DNA of 64,000 bases from Oxalobacteraceae bacterium OTU3CINTB1 (GTDB taxonomy: Bacteria > Pseudomonadota > Gammaproteobacteria > Burkholderiales > Burkholderiaceae_D). The notes below the pieces were generated by a model that ran no database searches, was not told the DNA's origin, and saw nothing but the letters and a program-made list of their open reading frames with translations. Below, piece after piece: positions 6,119 through 13,460 of this stretch (position 1 is its first letter; the number at the start of each line of letters is the position of its first letter). The position numbers and the translations under genes are program-made. Location: the NCBI GenBank assembly GCA_024123955.1, contig CP099652.1, forward strand, positions 5,766,001-5,830,000. Direction: 5' to 3'.

Positions 6119-6547
6119 TCATGACCCTGCCGCGCGCCGCAATCTTGCCGTGCGCTCGTAGTCGCCGATGATCGCCGACAGAGCTACATGGTTGCCAAAG
6201 ACCGTCTGATCGCGGAGCATGCGCAGGAATGACAGGCGGCCAGGTAAATCAACTTCTTCGACGACCAGCGCGGCGCCGGCCGTCTGATCGACATCGGCCA
6301 GCGCCATCAGCAGCTTTGCCTTGGCCAGCTGGGCGGCGTTCAAGCTGTACCAGTAGTAGGCATGGCCAGCATCGCGGATCTTCTCGCGCGAAATTACGCC
6401 GCGCGCGACCATGTCGGCGGCGCGCTTGTTGAACTCGCGCGATGTTGCGTCGGCGGCGATCGCCAGCCGATGCGCCTGCAGCCGGTGGCCTGAGGCCTCC
6501 GCCAGCGCGCGCTGTACGCGGAGCGTGAGGTTGACGTTCCCGCTCAC
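6119..6547 (-). CDS. Winged-helix-like prophage protein
   Basis: A 142-residue protein starting at a GTG that overlaps the stop of the DnaC-like gene (GTGA). The first half alternates helices in a pattern like a winged helix: LTLRVQRALAEASGHRLQAH, then FNKRAADMVARGVISREKIR and a YYWYSLN strand. The second half is helical. It would plausibly bind DNA and regulate or assist replication, since it is coupled to the helicase loader. No exact family is recognised, and the winged-helix assignment is by pattern only. Confidence 0.6.
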   Translation of the reverse strand: MSGNVNLTLRVQRALAEASGHRLQAHRLAIAADATSREFNKRAADMVARGVISREKIRDAGHAYYWYSLNAAQLAKAKLLMALADVDQTAGAALVVEEVDLPGRLSFLRMLRDQTVFGNHVALSAIIGDYERTARLRRAAGS

Positions 6548-7332
6548 GAAGCCACCTTGCCGCGATGCGACTCCCAATCGAACGTCACCCACTGCCCACC
6601 CTCGCGCAACCTGTCGAAGCTCCGATCGCCGAGGAAGGCCTTCATGCCGGCCTTGTTCTGGTTCGTCAGCAGGATGGTTGGCATCATGTCGCGGTACCGC
6701 TTGTCGATGATGTCGAACAGGCTCACCTGCTCCGCCTCGGTGCCGTACTGCACGCCCACCTCGTCCAGCACCAGCAAGTGCACGCCGGCGAGCATGTCGA
6801 GCACGTCCGTCTCCGACTTCGGCGAATCGCGGCGCCAGGTGTTCCGGATCATCCGCACCGCATCGATCGCACTCGTGTACAGGGCGGTGTGGCTGCCCAT
6901 GATCGACTGCGCGATGGCGATGGCCAGATGGCTCTTCCCGGTGCCCGGCTGGCCCGACATCACCATGAAGGTTCCGCGCGCCAAGTGCTCGGCGAAGTTG
7001 GTGGCGAATTCCATCGCCATGCTCCGCGCCTTCTCCTGCTTGTCATCGGCGGCGGTGAACGACGCGAAGTCCTTGGCGCGGTAGCGCAGCGGAATGCCAG
7101 AACGGTCCAGGCGCCGCTCCAGCGCGCGCTGCGCGGCCTCAGCGGCGCTCTTGGCCTGCTCCTCCCGCTGCGCCTCTGCAAACAGTCTGGAGCACTCAGG
7201 GCAGCCCTGCCAGCGCATCGTGCGCCCAATCTGGAACCCCATGCTGGTGAACTCGCCATGCTTCTCGCAGACGTCCTGCTTTTCCGATTGCTTGATCGAG
7301 ACCGGTGCCGCGCGTTCAGGTAATGCGTCCAT
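6544..7332 (-). CDS. DnaC-like helicase loader, phage replication
   Basis: A 262-residue AAA+ ATPase of the DnaC/IstB type that would load the host DnaB helicase at the phage origin. An N-terminal zinc-binding-like segment (CEKHGEFTSMGFQ, then GCPECSRLF) precedes a linker helix. Walker A is SGQPGTGKSHLAIAIA and Walker B is LLVLDEVG; TILLTNQNKAG is the sensor I region. An in-frame ATG lies further upstream, but the ATG at 7332 has a GGAAGGAAT ribosome site and overlaps the initiator gene by only 17 bases. The initiator-loader order is standard in lambdoid and related phages. Confidence 0.88.
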   Translation of the reverse strand: MDALPERAAPVSIKQSEKQDVCEKHGEFTSMGFQIGRTMRWQGCPECSRLFAEAQREEQAKSAAEAAQRALERRLDRSGIPLRYRAKDFASFTAADDKQEKARSMAMEFATNFAEHLARGTFMVMSGQPGTGKSHLAIAIAQSIMGSHTALYTSAIDAVRMIRNTWRRDSPKSETDVLDMLAGVHLLVLDEVGVQYGTEAEQVSLFDIIDKRYRDMMPTILLTNQNKAGMKAFLGDRSFDRLREGGQWVTFDWESHRGKVAS

Positions 7333-8125
7333 TTTCGATTCCTTCCGAGTAGTTGAGGTTTTCAAAGCCGCTATGCCGTGATGGGCGCTGCGGCGGCCCG
7401 GCGGCACCGGTCAGCGGGAGCTGCTTCTGCCCGAGCTTCGCCCAGTCTTCACGGATCGCGTTCTGTAGGGCCTGGTCCCAGTCGACGTAGCAGTAGCCGT
7501 TGGCGCGCACCTTGCCGACGAACGAGTCGAAGTGCGCTTGCAGATTGTTGTGGCCTTTGGTGGCGGCCCATGCCTTGACCGCATCGGAGAGCGCAAACCC
7601 GTTGGGCAAAGGGATCTTCGTCGGCTTGCGAGGCCTTTTCGGTTCAGCCGGTTTTTGCGGCTGGGCCGGTGCGGCGGCCGGAACGGTCGCATGCACTTGC
7701 TCTTGCTCTTGTTCTGTATCTGTATCTGTATCTGTATCTGTATCTGTATCTAGGGCGTTAGCTTTCTGTTTCGGTAACGTTACATCGACGTTTCTGGTCA
7801 TCTTTTCAGCGGCCTTCTTGCGTTCCCGATGCGCCTTCACCCTCTGTGCGCTCGAGTCCGAGCTGAACTGGCGCTTGTCCCAATTCAGCAGGTCCCAGCA
7901 TTCGTCGATGAAACCCTTCGCGACGAAAAGTGCCTTCGTTTCGACGAGCTCGGCGGCCGTGATACGCAAGTGAAACGCGATCTCATCTTCTTGTAACGTT
8001 ACAAGCGCGTTACTGCAACGCATGCACATAATCATCACGTAACGCCGTTGCATGATTTCGGAAAGCATTTGCACTTTCGGATCATGCGCGAACTCGGCGT
8101 ACATGCGGAACCAGGGGTTTGACAT
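7316..8125 (-). CDS. Phage replication initiator-like protein
   Basis: A 269-residue protein. The N-terminal 110 residues (MSNPWFRMYAEFAHDPKVQM through WDKRQFSSDSSAQRVKAHRE) match the winged-helix domain of phage replisome organisers. A low-complexity linker with alternating Asp-Thr and Glu-Gln pairs follows. The C-terminal domain contains WAATKGHNNLQAHFDSFVGK and resembles DnaT-like C-terminal domains that bind single-stranded DNA. It should open the phage origin and hand over to the DnaC-like loader immediately downstream. Phage O-type proteins carry the origin inside the gene; the linker repeat could serve that role here, but this is unproved. Confidence 0.75.
   Translation of the reverse strand: MSNPWFRMYAEFAHDPKVQMLSEIMQRRYVMIMCMRCSNALVTLQEDEIAFHLRITAAELVETKALFVAKGFIDECWDLLNWDKRQFSSDSSAQRVKAHRERKKAAEKMTRNVDVTLPKQKANALDTDTDTDTDTDTEQEQEQVHATVPAAAPAQPQKPAEPKRPRKPTKIPLPNGFALSDAVKAWAATKGHNNLQAHFDSFVGKVRANGYCYVDWDQALQNAIREDWAKLGQKQLPLTGAAGPPQRPSRHSGFENLNYSEGIENGRIT
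7715..7750 (-). repeat. Six perfect TGTATC hexamers inside the initiator gene
   Basis: Six exact tandem copies of TGTATC (GATACA on the coding strand) encode alternating Asp-Thr in the linker of the replication initiator. Copy-number changes would keep frame and change linker length. Immediately adjacent are imperfect hexamers of the CTTGCT type that encode Glu-Gln. Confidence 0.9.
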
Positions 8126-8165
8126 AACTACTCCAGGCCTCCCGGGCCTTCAGATTTGTGTTTGA

Positions 8166-8735
8166 TCACGGGGCGGTGGTGCCCGATACCTCGGCCAGCG
8201 CCACCTTCAGCTGCTCGACCTTCGCCAGCGCCGCGTCGATGGCGCTGGTGTCGATCGTCAGCACCAGGTCGACGGTCTGCGCCGGCGCCGGCATGGCCCA
8301 CGCGGCAGCGGTGTTCACCTCTTCGACAAACGCTTTGATGTCGTCCAGCAGGCCACCCCCAACGGCAGCGTCTATGCGGGTTTGCAGCGGATCGGCCGCG
8401 CCCACGTGGCCGGCGCGCGCGGCCATGCGCTCGGCGTCCGCAGCCATCTGCGCGGACTCGGCGGCCATCGCGGCAGCGGCCCGGTCAAGCGCGCCACCCG
8501 CCACCGGCGCTCCGCCAACGCTGATATGGGTTCCTTCGGCGATGCTTGCATTTGCACCACCGGCCAGCGCGGCCTCGGCCTTCAGCGCGCGCTCGCGCCA
8601 ATCTGTGGCGGCCAGGGCTTCCGCTTCGGCGGCCATGACGGCCTCCAAGTAGTCGAGCACCTGGCCGGCGTTTGGCACGGAGCCGTAGACGTCGCGTGCA
8701 CGGGCGATCGCGTGGGTGATGTCGGGGTTGCTCAT
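8166..8735 (-). CDS. Hypothetical alanine-rich prophage protein
   Basis: A 189-residue protein, alanine- and glutamate-rich, predicted mostly helical. The N-terminus MSNPDITHAIARARDVYGSV is followed by a long coiled-coil-like stretch to about residue 60, a Gly-rich break, a second helical stretch, and a C-terminal part with LVLTIDTSAIDAALAKVEQL. It overlaps cro by four bases and lies 40 bases upstream of the initiator gene, so it is an early gene. I do not recognise a family. Confidence 0.6.
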   Translation of the reverse strand: MSNPDITHAIARARDVYGSVPNAGQVLDYLEAVMAAEAEALAATDWRERALKAEAALAGGANASIAEGTHISVGGAPVAGGALDRAAAAMAAESAQMAADAERMAARAGHVGAADPLQTRIDAAVGGGLLDDIKAFVEEVNTAAAWAMPAPAQTVDLVLTIDTSAIDAALAKVEQLKVALAEVSGTTAP

Positions 8736-8986
8736 TGCGGTTCCTTCGGTTGGGTGGGGGTGGCCTTGGTGGCGCCGAGCAGCGCGACGATCTTCGGATT
8801 GGCGAGGCGCGTGCGCGAGATGTTGTAGAGGGCTTCGATCTGGCCGGCGCGCATGAGTGGGACCCAGCCCTGCTTACACCACTTGTTAATGGCCTGCTGG
8901 CTGACACCTAACTGCTGACCCAGAATAATTTGGCTGCCGGCGGCGGCGACAGCGGCTGCAATACCAGTTGAAAGTTGATTTTTCAT
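8732..8986 (-). CDS. Cro-like (YdaS-type) regulator
   Basis: An 84-residue helix-turn-helix protein of the YdaS/Cro type, first gene of the leftward early operon. The motif LGQQLGVSQQAINKWCKQGW is the recognition element. It would repress the divergent repressor promoter and favour lytic growth. The ATG at 8986 has a GGAGCGAG ribosome site seven bases upstream. The gene is divergent from the CI-type repressor at 9125, the arrangement of a lambda-like switch. Confidence 0.82.
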   Translation of the reverse strand: MKNQLSTGIAAAVAAAGSQIILGQQLGVSQQAINKWCKQGWVPLMRAGQIEALYNISRTRLANPKIVALLGATKATPTQPKEPQ

Positions 8987-9010
8987 GCACTCGCTCCTTA
9001 TTTCAATAAG

Positions 9011-9062
9011 ATCATACAAGCTTGAAGTAGTTTGCTCAAGTAGATTTAAGAAATAAGTAGTT
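9011..9062 (-). promoter_or_regulatory. Leftward early promoter and operator repeats
   Basis: On the minus strand TTGAGC (9034-9039) and TATGAT (9011-9016) are 17 bases apart, 25 bases before the cro start. The spacer holds ACTACTT, and copies of the same heptamer or its complement (AAGTAG) recur near 9025, 9038 and 9055. These are probable operators for the CI and Cro proteins of the divergent pair. Confidence 0.6.
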
Positions 9063-9124
9063 TTGGCTTCGGACTTGTCGTATACTTCGATAAACAATCA
9101 TTTGGTAGTAGACGAAAGGAAGTA

Positions 9125-9961
9125 ATGACACTCGCACAACTCATCCGACTTAATCGTCAAAAGCTCGGCATCAGCCAGTTGGAGCTCGCGGAAAAATTAG
9201 GCGTTTCCCAGGCTGCTATCGGTCAATGGGAGCGCGAGGTCACGGCACCGCGAAGCAAAAACTTTCCGGAGCTCGCTAAGATTTTTGGGATCGATGTGGA
9301 GCAAATTGTTGCCGCGTCGGAGGAATTAGAAATCTATCAGCAGGCGAAGGCGGAGAGTGACGCACGCAAGGCTGCTGTTGAGGGTCGGCCAAGTATGGGT
9401 GGGATTGGCCATCGATGGGCAGGTTCGAACAATACGCGGAGCGACGTGGAGCGAGCGTATTTCACCCGCAATTCTGAGGAAGCGAAACGTTTTGAAGATA
9501 CTCTGTTTAAACTGCTCCCTATGATGGGCGCACTTGGTGCGCATCACGTTCGCTTCGGTGGGGAAGAGGAAAAAGCTTGGGTCGCAGACTACGTTTCAAC
9601 AAACAGCATAATTGAAATTAAGCATCCTCTGCGCCATTCGGCGTTGCAAACGATGATCCTTCAGTCTCTTTGGACTCTAACAGTATTGCGAGCAGTTACT
9701 CACGACCAACAAAACTTCATTGCGATAATCCGCTTACCATCAGTCGATGAGTGGGATGACGAGGGTCTTGCTATGCTCAAAAAAATGCGAGAGACCGTGC
9801 AGCGCTACGCTTCCGACGCCTCGGTGGTTGGCTATCACCTTCTCATAGTTGAGACTGCTGAAGAGGCTGCGAAAGCGATTGTCAAAATCGAGCAGGAGAA
9901 TTTGTTTGAGGATGAGGAGTCTCTTCGCCAATTCCTTGGTGGTCGTGACACTCAGGACTAG
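9125..9961 (+). CDS. CI-type repressor with nuclease-like C-terminal domain
   Basis: A 278-residue regulator. Residues 1-65 are an XRE helix-turn-helix (LELAEKLGVSQAAIGQWERE). The C-terminal part lacks the Ser-Lys peptidase motifs of LexA-type CI proteins. Instead it has an acidic helix, a strand with D155 (AWVADYV), a strand with E164 and K166 (SIIEIK), a long helix with Gln and Trp, and a strand FIAIIRLP, the order of a PD-(D/E)XK fold. This reading is by eye. It is divergent from cro and followed by a strong terminator, so it is most likely the lysogeny repressor, with an unusual induction mechanism. Confidence 0.75.
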   Translation: MTLAQLIRLNRQKLGISQLELAEKLGVSQAAIGQWEREVTAPRSKNFPELAKIFGIDVEQIVAASEELEIYQQAKAESDARKAAVEGRPSMGGIGHRWAGSNNTRSDVERAYFTRNSEEAKRFEDTLFKLLPMMGALGAHHVRFGGEEEKAWVADYVSTNSIIEIKHPLRHSALQTMILQSLWTLTVLRAVTHDQQNFIAIIRLPSVDEWDDEGLAMLKKMRETVQRYASDASVVGYHLLIVETAEEAAKAIVKIEQENLFEDEESLRQFLGGRDTQD

Positions 9962-9981
9962 TCTCCCCTCCCTTAAACTTA

Positions 9982-10004
9982 ACGCGCCTCGGCGCGTTTT
10001 TTTT
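9982..10004 (+). terminator. Intrinsic terminator of the repressor gene
   Basis: ACGCGC and GCGCGT pair around CTCG and are followed by eight T residues, 21 bases after the repressor stop. It isolates the repressor from the strong rightward promoter just downstream. Confidence 0.88.
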
Positions 10005-10027
10005 CGCCTCAACGAACAATCAATAGA

Positions 10028-10072
10028 TTGACAACTACTTCATTGTCCGTATAAACTTGTTTTAGTAGTTTT
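10028..10072 (+). promoter_or_regulatory. Rightward early promoter with repressor operators
   Basis: TTGACA at 10028 and TATAAA at 10050 are 16 bases apart. The spacer contains ACTACTT and the start region contains AGTAGTTTTG, the same elements found around the cro promoter, so the same repressor probably controls both the leftward and rightward operons. GAGGAGAAGCG is the ribosome site for the first gene. Confidence 0.7.
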
Positions 10073-10093
10073 GAACAGTTAAGAGGAGAAGCG

Positions 10094-10858
10094 ATGAAGC
10101 GCACCACACCCACCAGCACCACCCCACCCGGCCGCCGCGCCGACGAGCTCCTGGAGCGCGCCCGCATCGCCTACGTCAAGGCCGGCGGCCGCGAGCAGCC
10201 GAGCGACGCCAGCGAAGTCCGCGAGATCAACGGCGCGACCATCATCACGCTCACCAACGTCAACGGCGTGCTCGCGACCTACCGCGTCGACGGCGACATG
10301 ATCAAGCGCATCACCGACCTGAGCCGCTACGACATGGCCTTCGCGGACCGGCGTGAGTTCGTCACCGCAGTGGTCCATCTATTCGGCAAGGCCGGGCATC
10401 CTACCGTCGCCGCGCACACCGTCGCCACCCAGCAGAAACTGATAGCGGCTGCCGTCGCCGGCGGCTTCAAAGATGCCGACGTGCTGACCAGGTACGTCGA
10501 GCGCGGCGCTCTGACGACGACCGCGCTGGAGCTGGCCTTCGACGCGATCGAGTGCGCCGGTGGTGCCGATGCCTGCTGGGACACCATCGAGGTCGACACC
10601 ATGCTCGCCTCAGCCTTCCACGACCTGCGCGCACCACGATCGGACGAATACAAAGCCGGCGCCCGCGCCGCGCTGCAGTTCCGCGTCGACGGCACTACCA
10701 TCACCCGCCCCTACCCTGTCGGCAGCGCCGGCGACGATGCCTTCGACGGCGGCATGGCCGAGGGTCACGCCATCTGGCGCCACGCGATTGCGGCAGGCGC
10801 GGAATTCTCCGCCACGGGTCGCCTGCCGCGCCAGGATCACGCCACGGGCGCCGCATGA
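10094..10858 (+). CDS. Unknown prophage protein with GF-DAD repeat, first gene of right operon
   Basis: A 254-residue protein of unknown function. The N-terminal half is a small alpha/beta region (REINGATIITLTNVNGVLAT). The middle carries a helical element AAVAGGFKDADVLTRYVERG that recurs in two other proteins of this operon (at 10855 and 14809). The C-terminal part, with MAEGHAIWRHAIAAGAEF, is helical. It is the first gene after the repressor-controlled rightward promoter, so it is expressed early. Its stop overlaps the next ATG by ATGA. Confidence 0.65.
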   Translation: MKRTTPTSTTPPGRRADELLERARIAYVKAGGREQPSDASEVREINGATIITLTNVNGVLATYRVDGDMIKRITDLSRYDMAFADRREFVTAVVHLFGKAGHPTVAAHTVATQQKLIAAAVAGGFKDADVLTRYVERGALTTTALELAFDAIECAGGADACWDTIEVDTMLASAFHDLRAPRSDEYKAGARAALQFRVDGTTITRPYPVGSAGDDAFDGGMAEGHAIWRHAIAAGAEFSATGRLPRQDHATGAA

Positions 10859-11175
10859 GCGCGCGCTACAACTTCACCCGCATGGGTGGGCACTTCAGAA
10901 CCAGCGCGCCCGACGGCCTCCTCTTGATGGCTATCGGCGCCTACTGGCCCGGCGAGCCGTTGGTGCCGGGCCGGCGCGAGCACGTCGAAAAAATCCTCGC
11001 GCGCGCCGCGGCGGCGGGCTTCGGCCATGCCGATGTGTTCTGCACGATGCTGTCTAACCGCGAGCTGTCCGCCCGCACGATCCAGCTCGCCGAGGACGTG
11101 ACAGAAGCCGTCGGCGGCGACGCCGCGATGATCGCCCTGATCCAAGAATTTCAACCAGAAGGAGCAGCGCAATGA
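10855..11175 (+). CDS. Unknown prophage protein, GF-DAD repeat family
   Basis: A 106-residue protein in tight overlap with both neighbours (ATGA at each end). The segment AAAAGFGHADVFCTMLSNRE plus the following helix AEDVTEAVGGDAAMIALIQE aligns with repeats in the 10094 and 14809 products, defining a small paralogous family inside this prophage. The role is unknown; as early-operon proteins they may bind host factors. Codon use matches the neighbouring phage genes. Confidence 0.65.
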   Translation: MSARYNFTRMGGHFRTSAPDGLLLMAIGAYWPGEPLVPGRREHVEKILARAAAAGFGHADVFCTMLSNRELSARTIQLAEDVTEAVGGDAAMIALIQEFQPEGAAQ

Positions 11176-11741
11176 GCATTCTCAGCACGAGCAGCACCAG
11201 CAGCGCCACAGCCGCCGCCACAACCACCCCGCTGACTTACGAGCAGTTGATTGCGGACGCGAACGATCACCCCGCACGAGCGAAATTCTATGCCGAAATG
11301 GTCGGCATGGAAGTGCGCCCCAACAGCGCGAACAGCGCGAACCTTGACTTGTTCCAAGGCCACGAGCTGATCTTCGACGACAAACCTGCCGAGGAAGTCC
11401 ACACCTATTTGTGGGGGTATGTCAACGGCAGCGACGACGCAAAGCTTGATGCCACCAACAAGGCCCTGCTAATCACCGCAGATTCAAAGGACGGCGCGGC
11501 AAATCTGATGTCGGCGCTGACGATCGCCGACGGCTACGGCTGGACGATCCAGATTGCGTCGTACGGCCTGGTGGTCAGAAATGGAAAGTTCACCAAGGAT
11601 TTCCCCGGCTTGGCCGATTTCTTTATTTTTGCCGATGGCTACGGCGCCGCGATCGACGACCACTGTAAGGTCTACGCCAGCATCGAGGAATTGGAGGCGA
11701 ACGAAACGCCGTCGGTGGCGCCCGAAGCGGCAATCGGCTGA
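11172..11741 (+). CDS. Hypothetical prophage protein
   Basis: A 189-residue protein: a Ser/Thr-rich N-terminal 20 residues, then a domain of mixed strands and helices (AKFYAEMVGMEVRPNS; LWGYVNGSDDAKLDATNKAL; WTIQIASYGLVVRNGKF) and a short acidic tail. I recognise no family. It starts inside the end of the preceding gene (ATGA), so it belongs to the rightward early operon. Between its stop and the antirepressor gene lie about 113 bases holding two short palindromes and a good ribosome site. Confidence 0.6.
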   Translation: MSILSTSSTSSATAAATTTPLTYEQLIADANDHPARAKFYAEMVGMEVRPNSANSANLDLFQGHELIFDDKPAEEVHTYLWGYVNGSDDAKLDATNKALLITADSKDGAANLMSALTIADGYGWTIQIASYGLVVRNGKFTKDFPGLADFFIFADGYGAAIDDHCKVYASIEELEANETPSVAPEAAIG

Positions 11742-11854
11742 AAATTTAGCCGATTCAAATACGGGATTATCCCGGTTTTCCAATTGCGGGATTTCCCCAC
11801 AATTAAAGCGCATGGTCGTCCAGCATTTGGACGCCCCTTAAACAGGAGAGTGAA

Positions 11855-12733
11855 GTGAGCGCATTTGAACCACATGAACTGCTGATGGCGGCGAGTGCCC
11901 AGGGCGACCTGGTTGAGATCGCAGGCGTCCAGTTGGCGCCGATCGAATACAAGGGCGCGCGCGTGTTGACGCTGTCGATGATGGACGCGGTGCACCAGCG
12001 TCCGAAGGACACGGCCCGCCGCAATTTCAACGAGCACAAGAAGCGCCTGATCGAGGGCGAGGATTTTTGCAAAGTTAGTGCGGACGAAATTCGTACGCAC
12101 AAAATCTTCCCCATTTCGAACAAGGCGCACGAGGACGTGATCCTGCTGACCGAGACCGGCTACAGCATGCTGGTCAAATCCTTCACCGACGATCTGGCTT
12201 GGGACGTGCAGCGGCAGCTGGTGAAGTCGTACTTCGCGAAGCCGGCGCCGGCCACGAAGCCGCGCCGCGCACGCACCGCGCTGTCATCCTCGCTCGCCGA
12301 CGCCCGCGCTATCGACTTCATCGGCAACATGGTCGCGAAGGTACCGGGCGCGCGCGCCGACGTGGTGGCCGCCATCAAGCTGCGCATGATCGAGCAGCAC
12401 ACCGGCCTGCCGGCGACGCAGTTCGGCAGCGCGCTGCCCGCCGAGGCCTTGGAGAAGGCCGTGAAGCTGAACCCGACCGAGATAGGTAGGCGCTTTGCGC
12501 CGAAGCTGTCGCCGATCCGTGTCAATACGATCCTGGTCGACCTGGGTCTGCAGCGGAAGAGCGAGAGCGGTTACGTGCTGACCGAGGCAGGCGTAGCGCA
12601 CGGCGAGGTGCATCCGTACCAGGCGAAAAACAAGCACGTTGGGGATCAGATCGACTGGTACGAGTCGGTCGTTGAGGTCGTACGCGAAGCGGCGCGAGGG
12701 GCCGGCGGCCAGCTGCAGCTGATAGTCGGCTAG
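11855..12733 (+). CDS. Phage antirepressor, ORF6N/KilA-C type
   Basis: A 292-residue protein from a GTG with an AGGAGAG ribosome site. Residues about 20-130 match the ORF6N domain (DTARRNFNEHKKRLIEGEDF, then ILLTETGYSMLVKSFTDDLA). The C-terminal 90 residues (RFAPKLSPIRVNTILVDLGL; YVLTEAGVAHGEVHPYQAKN) look like the KilA-C/Ant C-terminal DNA-binding domain. Such proteins bind and inactivate prophage repressors or act as regulators. Its end overlaps the convergent Arc-like gene by four bases. Confidence 0.8.
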   Translation: MSAFEPHELLMAASAQGDLVEIAGVQLAPIEYKGARVLTLSMMDAVHQRPKDTARRNFNEHKKRLIEGEDFCKVSADEIRTHKIFPISNKAHEDVILLTETGYSMLVKSFTDDLAWDVQRQLVKSYFAKPAPATKPRRARTALSSSLADARAIDFIGNMVAKVPGARADVVAAIKLRMIEQHTGLPATQFGSALPAEALEKAVKLNPTEIGRRFAPKLSPIRVNTILVDLGLQRKSESGYVLTEAGVAHGEVHPYQAKNKHVGDQIDWYESVVEVVREAARGAGGQLQLIVG

Positions 12734-13011
12734 CCCTTCGGCTTCGACGCGCGGCGCGGCGCTGGTTTGGCGGGCGCCGGCTCGGCAGCTGGGCGCGGGA
12801 TGAAATCGGTGTAGAGGCTTTTAATGACCTGGTGGCTGACCTTCACGACATCCTCAACGGAAAGCCCTGACATCGGCGCCTCGTAGAAGGACTGTTCCAA
12901 CCGCGCTACAAGTTCGGCGTTGACGCTCCGGCCCGCTTTGTCGGCTTGAGCCTTCAGCTTTTCATAGAGCGGGTAAGGGAGCCTGAACTGGCTGCGGTAT
13001 AAATCTTCCAT
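12730..13011 (-). CDS. Arc-like ribbon-helix-helix regulator
   Basis: A 93-residue DNA-binding protein. The N-terminal 45 residues (YRSQFRLPYPLYEKLKAQAD, then SVNAELVARLEQSF) form a ribbon-helix-helix of the Arc/Mnt type. The C-terminus is Pro/Ala-rich. It is divergent from a second ribbon-helix-helix gene at 13090 and convergent with the antirepressor gene, similar to the Mnt-Arc-Ant immunity-I region of phage P22. It may control the antirepressor and its own promoter. Confidence 0.8.
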   Translation of the reverse strand: MEDLYRSQFRLPYPLYEKLKAQADKAGRSVNAELVARLEQSFYEAPMSGLSVEDVVKVSHQVIKSLYTDFIPRPAAEPAPAKPAPRRASKPKG

Positions 13012-13073
13012 GTCACTATATTGACACTACAGGGAAGTGGCGTATAGTGACATGGAGTCACTAAAACAGTGAC
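13012..13073. promoter_or_regulatory. Bidirectional operator region between two ribbon-helix-helix genes
   Basis: A perfect TAGTGAC-N5-GTCACTA palindrome spans 13045-13063, and further GTCAC/GTGAC half sites lie at 13012 and 13069. A rightward promoter TTGACA (13021), 16 bases, TATAGT (13043) overlaps the palindrome. The two flanking Arc-like proteins are the obvious candidates to bind here. Confidence 0.7.
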
Positions 13074-13089
13074 ACATTTAAGGAACGGT

Positions 13090-13272
13090 ATGGACGAGGA
13101 AATTGTACGCATCACGATCCGCATGCCCAAGTCACTTCACGCTGAGGCGGATGAATTGGCAAAGGCGCAGGATCGCAGCTTGAACGGCCAACTGGTCCAG
13201 CTGCTGCGTCTCGGCCTGGCTGTCGCGGCGAAAGCGAATCAAAACAAACCGAATGAAATCGAACAGGAATAG
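13090..13272 (+). CDS. Arc-like ribbon-helix-helix regulator, second copy
   Basis: A 60-residue protein with the pattern IVRITIRMPKSLHAEADELA followed by SLNGQLVQLLRLGLA, the strand and two helices of the ribbon-helix-helix fold, close to the size of P22 Arc (53 residues). The ATG at 13090 was chosen over a GTG at 13069 because AGGAACGG lies just before it. It faces away from the other Arc-like gene across a shared operator, and transcription would continue into the structured region downstream. Confidence 0.8.
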   Translation: MDEEIVRITIRMPKSLHAEADELAKAQDRSLNGQLVQLLRLGLAVAAKANQNKPNEIEQE

Positions 13273-13292
13273 ATGAATTTGAAGAGAAAAGA

Positions 13293-13421
13293 AACTACGG
13301 GAATTTCCGTAGTTAGATAAATGACTTGCGGGAGGAAGGCTGGCAGGCCGTCCTCCCGGGTCACTCAAGACCGACTCGGCGGAACCGAGTGGAAGTTGCA
13401 AACAGACGCTCGGAACGTCTG
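13293..13421 (+). ncRNA. Candidate structured RNA: five stem-loops with repeated GGA
   Basis: Five consecutive perfect hairpins lie in 129 bases: AACTACGG/CCGTAGTT, CGGGAGGA/TCCTCCCG, GGTC/GACC, ACTCGG/CCGAGT and CAGACG/CGTCTG. The last two loops both contain CGGAA, and further GGA triplets lie in stems and linkers, eight in all with the linker after the last stem. Nothing codes here except a 15-codon frame at 13273. It could be a leader of the 13461 gene or a separate RNA; the GGA-in-loop pattern resembles CsrA/RsmA-binding RNAs. No terminator with a T run follows. Confidence 0.45.
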
Positions 13422-13460
13422 GATGCGGCATGGATCACTACACCCTTTTGAAAGACAATA

